A DNA stretch of 11,515 nucleotides from Saccoglossus kowalevskii (taxonomy: Eukaryota > Hemichordata > Enteropneusta > Harrimaniidae), in assembly GCF_000003605.2 (NCBI RefSeq), contig NW_003135368.1, forward strand, positions 47,237 to 58,751, written 5' to 3'. This document shows positions 7,601 to 11,515 of this stretch, in pieces; position 1 is the stretch's first letter, and every line of letters begins with the position of its first letter. A model generated the notes under the pieces. The model searched no databases and was not told the DNA's origin. It worked only from the letters and a program-made list of their open reading frames with translations. Made by a program: the position numbers and the translations under genes.

Positions 7601-10539
7601 TCTAATAAAACGAATATTTGTAATTAGAAATTTGTAATAAATTTTGAGTATCGGTAAGGAATTATCAAGTATAAGCAATATATTCATTTGACCTTTTTGG
7701 CATTATCCAAGCAGTCAGCTACCAATGTTGTACCAAATACATACTCTAATGCTTGCTTCACATCGTTTTTATATCCAACCAGTGAAAGAGCAGTATGTAC
7801 ATTATCCTTCCCAACCTGAAACACGTAAACACAGTTAGCAACAAAGAATGACAGTTGCAGAAATAACATTCAAAACGAGAACATCAGTTTTATTCTTACT
7901 TAAGGCGCAGTCACACCATGACGTTCTGGCGAGTGTTCTCTGGCATTTGAGGAAACGTTGGTAGTCGCCCAAAGTCGCTGGGACAGCGCCGTGAGAACGC
8001 TAGTGAACGTCGGTAATCGTTGCTGATCGTCAGGAATCGGCGGAGAACGCTGATCCAAAAATAAAGTTTTAAACATGCACAAAAGTTCTCATTTAGAACC
8101 AGCGTTCTTCAACGTTTATTTTTAAACGTTGTTAAACGTTAAATAACGTTCTTCGAACATTTTGCTAACGTTCGACGCGTTAGTCAGTCTGTGATCTAGC
8201 GTTACTTAGTTGTCACCAATCGCTTGCTTTGCAGTGAACAACTCACTAGCGACCTGTCAACGACCGCTGAACGTACCCCGAGCGCACATAAAGCGTGCGA
8301 TTAACGTCAAATTAACGACCTAACGCTAGATACACGCTCACTTAACGTTTAAAAGTCGTTCGTCACGCGCTAGTGACACGTTAGCACACGTCAATGATTT
8401 CCAGGGGTATCTTACTTGGTCGCTCATTACACGCTCCTCGTGCGTTAGGAACACGCCAGTCATACGTTAGGGGCACTCGTTAATCGAACGCTGGATGTGT
8501 CTACCTCATTCCAGAACGCTTGGAAATTGGACGATTGGAACGTTCAGAGAACGCTGACCAAAACGTTATGGTGTGACGGGGCTATTAGATTGAATGACCG
8601 ATTGCCTATACGTACATTGTGTACCATAGCTTCCACAAACTTATACTCTGAGATCATTCGTAAAGCTTACATGGCAGTCAAAAGACTAATTAATTATGTG
8701 AAATATTTTGTTGGTCTGTTTGCAAGAATTGAAGGAAATATTGTTTATCGTTGCACTGGTTTTCAGCACATCTAAATGTTCATAAATTTACGGTAGTCAG
8801 CTTTCTTAGTATGATCGTTTGTTGAAGTTCAATTGCACAAACTTTGGAAAAGTGTTCAAACATTGGTTGAGTAACAAAGAATTGTTTGTTCTCAGTCCCA
8901 AATAATCAGGATATTTAATATGTCACATAATAATTCCTCAAATCAAAATAAATCTATATCAGGAATTGAGCTCCACAGAGATATCAAAAGCAATTGCCTC
9001 AATGCTCAAGAAGTTTGCCTTGGTGCCCCTTCCAAAAATACAGATTTACCCTATATATGTCTATATGTTAAAGCCATTTTGTTGAGTTTTTCCTTGAAAA
9101 AAAGTTACCGGTTCCTCTCAACTTCAAAGTTCAAGTCTTGTAATATGAATTATCTTAGAGTACAACTTTGATTCTTTACGTGATACTCTCTGATTGAGAA
9201 AGTTTAAATTTCATTGTTAACTTACAAGATTCTGAGCTGTTTTGATGACATCATTGGAGAGGGTTCTTGACGATATCTTGTTTAAAGGTATTATAGTATA
9301 ACGTCGCCTCAGTTCACCTTTCTGTAGTATTTTTTTACCTGTCACTTCAGTGTCAACCACTACATTATATAACTGCAATATCGATAAATGAAAAGTTAGT
9401 TTTATTACACATGTGTTTTTAAGTTCTAATCCTGTAGTGCATTTTGGCAAAGCAATCATATAATGTTAGTCACAATTACAAAATCATACTTAAGGTAGAA
9501 GCCTACTCATAAATTAAAAAACCCAGAATTTATTTATTTTGCAATAAATTGTACTCCACGGCAATATAAGGATATTGACCTTAAAAATGTTGGGGGTCAT
9601 CAGCCTTTTTTTCGAGAAATTGATGGTTGTATTTTAGTGGAAAGTCGCCATTTTGACACTATTATAACACTTTTATCACAGGTCTATCTAGCCTGGTGAC
9701 ATAGGCTGAAAAAATCATATATTTTTAATGATGGAGTACATTTTGTTGTTCTGAATTATTTAAAAAATCTGGGTTTTAAAAAGTGTCAAAAAATGTAATT
9801 TTTCTTTAACATTGTGTTCTATGGAATTGTTCTAAAAATAGCAATTTTCAAGAAATATTAGGACACGTTTCTCAAAAAGCTTAACTGTAACACACAAAAT
9901 AATGCTATTTAGTTGTACCGTGGGACATTAGCTTCATGATTGTACATAATAAACTAATGAACATTGTTATGCGATTTATGACCAATTTTGTCAGAAATTA
10001 TGACTAGGCTTCTACCTTAAAATACAACTGAGTTAATCACAGAATGTCATTCAATGTACACAGGAGATTAAGATGATTTCAAGGGAGGTTAATGCCAAAC
10101 CAATTTCCTTGCTAAATTATTTCAACACCACCACTTATAAATAAGTCTTTTGCTATTCTATTCTATGTTACGGATCGTTTGGCTGGGAAAATTTGTTTTC
10201 TTTTACTGATATGTAGGAATCTAAAAAAAACAAAACAGTTTCACAACTTGTCTCTTTTTTAGTTTCAAGCTGTATTCAAGATGGCTAGTCCAATATAGTG
10301 AATATCGGTAGATTAATCGCATTTATTTGATTATCACTTGTATGTCAGCTGACTGTGTGCAGAACAGTAAAACTGAGTGCAAAGTAAGAGCTAGACTAAC
10401 CTTGCCACCAGCTGCCACCTCCAGTGCGGTTGCTGTATTCACATCTTTAACCGTTATCAACTGTGCCACTAAACCTTTAACACTACTACGATTAAAATTC
10501 TTCTCTGGATCCTTGTAGGCAAACTGTAAATTCGGAAAC
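1424..10539 (-). CDS. SMC2: SMC2 (condensin ATPase subunit), internal part of the gene, 10 exons
   Basis: SMC2 pairs with SMC4 through its hinge to form the core of condensin I and II, which compacts and resolves mitotic chromosomes. Ten minus-strand exons (10401-10539, 9226-9372, 7693-7815, 7329-7410, 6928-7063, 5811-5935, 4657-4850, 4059-4202, 2666-2860, 1424-1624) join into about 495 codons with no stop. Every junction has GT-AG ends and compatible phase. Against human SMC2 recalled from memory the product covers roughly residues 500-995 of about 1,200. Hallmarks are [37 protein letters not shown], the end-of-hinge [21 protein letters not shown] and [13 protein letters not shown]. The paralogues SMC1, SMC3 and SMC4 do not have this hinge wording. 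Walker A, the ABC signature and Walker B are not in the window. No promoter, start codon or polyadenylation site is visible, so both gene ends are outside. I see no sign of a pseudogene. Confidence 0.97.
1625..2237. other. SMC2 intron, nothing recognised besides the snoRNA beyond it
   Basis: This is the acceptor-side part of intron 1625-2665. Small open frames on both strands have no recognisable protein and overlap one another. Confidence 0.6.
2238..2321 (-). ncRNA. Candidate intronic C/D-box snoRNA, copy 2 (snR65-like guide)
   Basis: This is a paralogue of 679-762, one intron upstream in the transcript. On the minus strand it has a stem GTTCCAG (2320-2314) with CTGGAAC (2245-2239), box C ATGATGT (2312-2306), box D' CTGA (2290-2287), box C' ATGATGG (2277-2271) and box D CTGA (2249-2246). 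The D guide GCTAGATAGTA (2261-2251) equals that of copy 1. The two copies match almost everywhere except the 15 nt between boxes C and D' (2305-2291 here), which share only scattered bases. The outermost pair of copy 1 is lost here. It lies about 610 nt upstream of the acceptor of the 1424-1624 exon. The target of the D' guide is unknown. Confidence 0.78.
2322..2665. other. SMC2 intron, nothing recognised
   Basis: This is the donor-side part of intron 1625-2665, AT-rich, with an ACCGGTA word and no other structure. Confidence 0.6.
2666..2860 (-). CDS. SMC2: SMC2 exon: return coiled coil towards the C-terminal head
   Basis: This exon encodes 65 codons in phase 0, from [13 protein letters not shown] to [10 protein letters not shown]. 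The acceptor is CTACTAG|AAT and the donor [25 protein letters not shown] matches vertebrate SMC2 (DSQLKIKELDHNISKH). Confidence 0.95.
2974..3378. repeat. 26-27-bp tandem array
   Basis: The unit is close to AAATGACAAA plus TGTCAGTGAAAGTGAT. It is regular at 3168-3378 and increasingly degenerate towards 2974. Variants include TGTCAGTG or TGGCAGTG and an extra A that changes the period from 26 to 27. The apparent minus-strand open frames (hydrophobic, Ser/His/Leu-rich) are repeat shadows. It lies in SMC2 intron 2861-4058. Confidence 0.9.
3640..3972 (-). mobile_element. tRNA-derived SINE
   Basis: Read on the minus strand, the head has an A box TAGCATAGTGG (3955-3945) and a B box GAGTTCAAATC (3913-3903), close to TRGYNNAGYNGG and GGTTCGANNCC at tRNA-like spacing. 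A body of about 230 bp follows, with no A-tail that I can mark. The 3' boundary near 3640 is an estimate. Its sense matches SMC2. The SINE family, and whether the body holds a known conserved SINE core, cannot be told by eye. Confidence 0.65.
4059..4202 (-). CDS. SMC2: SMC2 exon: return coiled coil
   Basis: This exon encodes 48 codons in phase 0, from [15 protein letters not shown] to [11 protein letters not shown]. The acceptor is TTTCTAG|GAA and the donor GCG|GTTAGT. I chose this donor because it gives the same residue count as human SMC2 between YE and the following -AQ. Earlier GT dinucleotides would shorten the coil. Confidence 0.92.
4203..4656. other. SMC2 intron, nothing recognised
   Basis: This is a very AT-rich 454-bp intron with ordinary splice ends. 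No repeats or coding signal are seen. Confidence 0.65.
4657..4850 (-). CDS. SMC2: SMC2 exon: return coiled coil
   Basis: Two bases complete a split Asp codon and 64 codons follow, from [15 protein letters not shown] to IMKEKQQ. The acceptor is GTGTAG|AT and the donor [19 protein letters not shown] and MKEKQQ match vertebrate SMC2 at the same spacing. The recognisable protein starts upstream of the first Met in the frame because the true boundary is the splice acceptor. Confidence 0.95.
4851..5810. other. SMC2 intron, nothing recognised except a small hairpin
   Basis: A 960-bp intron. A C-box-like TGATGA on the minus strand near 5450 has no terminal stem. The only marked structure is the hairpin at 5743-5761. 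Confidence 0.6.
5743..5761. repeat. Small inverted repeat near a splice donor
   Basis: AGATAAC and GTTATCT form a perfect 7-bp stem around CAATA, about 50 nt past the donor of exon 5811-5935. This may be chance in AT-rich DNA. Confidence 0.35.
5811..5935 (-). CDS. SMC2: SMC2 exon: return coiled coil
   Basis: This exon encodes 41 codons with one split base at each end, from [15 protein letters not shown] to DINDLQQTI. The acceptor is TTTGTAG|G and the donor ATCG|GTAAGA. It aligns without gaps with the vertebrate SMC2 stretch ending LKKTI. The open frame runs well past both splice sites into the introns, but that extension does not resemble SMC2. Confidence 0.94.
5936..6268. other. SMC2 intron before the 29-bp array, nothing recognised
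   Basis: Unique AT-rich sequence. The minus-strand open frame at 6099-6290 runs into the tandem array and resembles no protein I know. Confidence 0.6.
6269..6886. repeat. 29-bp tandem array, about 20 units
   Basis: The unit is CAGGTGTCAGATCAGATGAC plus ATGAGAAGA or ATGACAAGA. I count 20 recognisable units and one degraded last unit. Units 3-5 are 34 bp with an extra CATGA and TCGG in place of TCAG, a local expansion. One unit is short (26 bp). TGTCA and TGACA face each other in each unit and could form a short hairpin. The array fills most of intron 5936-6927 and ends about 40 bp from the donor of exon 6928-7063. Confidence 0.95.
6928..7063 (-). CDS. SMC2: SMC2 exon: start of return coiled coil
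   Basis: This exon encodes 44 codons flanked by two split codons, from [15 protein letters not shown] to SLRKVGE. The acceptor is TTTTTAG|GT and the donor GAAAA|GTAAGT. It is Lys/Glu/Leu-rich with heptad-like spacing, where the antiparallel coil leaves the hinge. A 29-bp tandem array begins about 40 bp past its donor. Confidence 0.94.
7329..7410 (-). CDS. SMC2: SMC2 exon: end of hinge, LSGG motif
   Basis: This exon encodes 27 codons plus one base, from [19 protein letters not shown] to LLSG. The acceptor is ATTCAG|GTT and the donor GGAG|GTATGT (phase 1). The split codon restores Gly in LLSGGSR, the glycine-rich exit of the hinge found in all SMC families. This is not the ABC signature of the head, although it resembles LSGGQ. 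Confidence 0.96.
7693..7815 (-). CDS. SMC2: SMC2 exon: second hinge half
   Basis: This exon encodes 41 codons in phase 0, from [15 protein letters not shown] to LDNAKK. The conserved [11 protein letters not shown] motif belongs to the second hinge subdomain. The acceptor GTTTCAG|GTT is good. The donor AAG|GTCAAATG is weak, with only the GT and the preceding AAG fitting consensus. The next exon continues in frame exactly as in human SMC2 (NAKK then V-FD), so the junction is well supported. Confidence 0.96.
7903..8583. mobile_element. CpG-rich 681-bp TIR element
   Basis: The ends read AGGCGCAGTCACACCATGAC and, in complement of the right end, AGCCCCGTCACACCATAAC, followed by GTTCTGG or GTTTTGG. 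This gives an imperfect inverted repeat of about 25 bp. The interior has around 30 AACG or CGTT words, while the flanks have almost no CpG. No ORF crosses it and no protein similarity is recognised. By structure it is a non-autonomous DNA transposon. The target duplication and superfamily are not clear. Confidence 0.8.
8584..9225. other. SMC2 intron, nothing recognised
   Basis: The composition returns to AT-rich right after the CpG-rich element. Two plus-strand open frames (8497-8775, which starts inside the element, and 8920-9171) look like chance. Confidence 0.6.
9226..9372 (-). CDS. SMC2: SMC2 exon: hinge core
   Basis: This exon encodes 49 codons in phase 0, from [10 protein letters not shown] to IKTAQNL. 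The acceptor is ATTGCAG|TTA and the donor CTT|GTAAGT. It is the most conserved piece in the window: [11 protein letters not shown] and [13 protein letters not shown] are near-identical to vertebrate SMC2. In SMC proteins this part of the hinge folds into the dimerising half-ring. Confidence 0.97.
9490..10020. mobile_element. 531-bp non-autonomous TIR element
   Basis: The termini are perfect 16-bp inverted repeats, TTAAGGTAGAAGCCTA (9490-9505) and TAGGCTTCTACCTTAA (10005-10020), with a looser match extending inward. The interior is AT-rich and has no ORF. Ends in TTAA would fit a TTAA-type target duplication (piggyBac or Kolobok-like). A TA duplication with ends AGGTAG...CTACCT is equally possible. 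It lies in the SMC2 intron 9373-10400. A decayed relative lies at 165-665. Confidence 0.85.
10021..10400. other. SMC2 intron, nothing recognised
   Basis: This is the donor-side part of the intron between exons 10401-10539 and 9226-9372. No repeat or coding signal is seen. Confidence 0.6.
10401..10539 (-). CDS. SMC2: SMC2 exon: end of first coil and start of hinge
   Basis: This exon encodes 46 whole codons, from [15 protein letters not shown] to ALEVAAGGK. The first base completes a codon split by the upstream intron. The acceptor reads CCGATAG|G and the donor AAG|GTTAGT. It carries the conserved [11 protein letters not shown] strand that opens the SMC hinge dimerisation domain. The preceding exon was not found between 10540 and 11515. 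Confidence 0.96.
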
Positions 10540-10788
10540 CTATCGGAAAATTTAAAGAGACTCGCATGAAGATAGCTTTATGGTGATGTGAGAACTAATG
10601 AGAAAATAAGAAGAAATTGACAATGCATTTGGTGTATCTTGATTACAAATGAAAACCCATCATGTACTAAAACCTGAAATAAAGGTTCTCGTCCAGTCTA
10701 ACACAGATCTAACTTTGGCTATTTGCATAATTCTTCACTTGCTATTTCTTTATATATAATACCTCACTGTAAAACCATTTATTTTCAC

Positions 10789-10990
10789 TGCTGTAAAATG
10801 ACTAATTTTCATTGGGTTTAAATTTCGCTGATTTACCATTTCAGGCATATTCAGTGGGATTTAAATTCACGGTTTTATCATTTAGATAATGTGTTATATG
10901 GTGAATTTTACATATTCACTGAGTTTTAATTTGTCATATTTGCCAGTCAGCAAAATATAAACCCAGTGAATAATTAATTCCTTTACAGTA
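10789..10990. mobile_element. 202-bp inverted-repeat MITE-like element, copy B
   Basis: This is the reverse-orientation copy of 881-1091. It starts with a changed terminus (TGCTGTAAA) and ends CTTTACAGTA. The internal CATTGGGTTTAAATTTC, ATTCAGTGGG and AACCCAGTGAATAATTAATT blocks match copy A in reverse complement. A stray piece of the same terminus (CACTGTAAAACCATTTATTT) lies just before it at 10765-10784. Confidence 0.8.
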
Positions 10991-11437
10991 TTTTGATGTT
11001 TTGAGCAATTTTACTAGGTTTGAAAGTTCATGAACTTGGCAGGAAATAATGAGTTCTTGTTATTATTTCACATGTCTATGTGAATTTAATATATCAAACT
11101 TTACTTAGTAATAAGGAAAACAGCAAAATTAAAAACCAGTGAATAATAAATGCATTAAGGATGCTGTACACCTTTTTTTGCTTTGAAACCCAAAATTCTA
11201 CTTTTTTGTATTTTTCGATGCTGGACTACAAGGAGCAAACACTCAGAAGGAAAACAAGTGAATTGGATGTTTTTATAGGGTGTAAAAATCAATTTTTGTT
11301 AATTAAAAACAAAAGCACATGTCATTGTTTTGAAAGCCATGTTTTAATTAATCAGCCAAAGACATAATAGACAGATAATTTGCATAATAGTCACCACCCA
11401 TAGCAAATATAAACAGTCTCGTGCATTCAGTACAAGC
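10991..11437. other. Intron sequence, nothing recognised besides a repeat fragment
   Basis: No SMC2 exon for the first coiled coil or N-terminal head was found. A plus-strand frame at 11161-11367 has no recognisable similarity. Confidence 0.55.
11121..11150. repeat. Fragment of the 211-bp element's end
   Basis: The stretch around AACCAGTGAATAAT resembles the end of copy B (CAGCAAAATATAAACCCAGTG onwards) about 180 bp away. It looks like a truncated third copy. Confidence 0.5.
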
Positions 11438-11469
11438 TCAGACTAGTAATACAAGTATTAGTAGTCCGA
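11438..11469. repeat. Short strong inverted repeat
   Basis: GACTAGTAATAC (11441-11452) faces GTATTAGTAGTC (11455-11466) around two bases, with 11 of 12 pairs. CTC and GAG extend it beyond one mismatch. Its role is unknown. It lies in the intron upstream of exon 10401-10539, or further 5' in the gene. Confidence 0.6.
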
Positions 11470-11515
11470 GGTACAAGTTACACGCATTCCATTTACGATC
11501 GTCCACAAATTTATG

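Noticed and set aside
8497-8775. Plus-strand open frame of 92 codons
   Set aside because: It starts inside the CpG-rich element and runs into the intron. There is no similarity and no splice or promoter context.
10540-11515. The preceding SMC2 exon (end of first coil)
   Set aside because: No minus-strand frame with a fitting donor phase and coiled-coil wording was found. The exon must lie beyond the window.

Overview
The window is eukaryotic nuclear DNA: an internal stretch of one multi-exon protein gene read on the minus strand, with long AT-rich introns full of repeats. Ten consecutive coding exons (1424-10539, 1,486 coding bases) join without a stop or frameshift into about 495 residues. 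These align without gaps, over the stretches I compared from memory, with animal SMC2, the condensin subunit that pairs with SMC4. The exons cover the end of the first coiled coil, the whole hinge and most of the return coil. Both ATPase head halves lie outside the window: the N-terminal head beyond 11515 and the C-terminal head below position 1. GT-AG introns, an animal-like SMC2 and an intron style rich in ACATGTA/TACATGTA and ACCGGTA words suggest a marine invertebrate, possibly a mollusc. That taxonomic guess is weak.

From the 5' end of the transcript (high coordinates) to the 3' end: the intron above 10539 holds a 202-bp inverted-repeat element (10789-10990) and a perfect-looking hairpin (11438-11469). 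Hinge exons lie at 10401-10539, 9226-9372, 7693-7815 and 7329-7410. Between them sit a 531-bp TIR element (9490-10020) and a very CpG-rich 681-bp TIR element (7903-8583). Return-coil exons lie at 6928-7063, 5811-5935, 4657-4850, 4059-4202, 2666-2860 and 1424-1624. Their introns hold a 29-bp tandem array (6269-6886), a tRNA-derived SINE (about 3640-3972) and a 26-27-bp tandem array (2974-3378). The last, incomplete intron (1-1423) holds a second copy of the 211-bp element and a decayed copy of the 531-bp element.

The most interesting signal is a pair of 84-bp sequences at 679-762 and 2238-2321, in two successive introns and in the same sense as the gene. Each has the full layout of a C/D-box snoRNA: terminal stem, C, D', C' and D boxes. 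Both carry the same 11-nt guide before box D. By the D-box+5 rule this guide points at the 25S/28S nucleotide corresponding to yeast Um2347, the target of snR65. Outside one 15-nt stretch before box D' they are nearly identical, and that stretch is where a second guide would lie. SMC2 therefore appears to host two paralogous snoRNAs with a shared rRNA guide and a diverged second guide.
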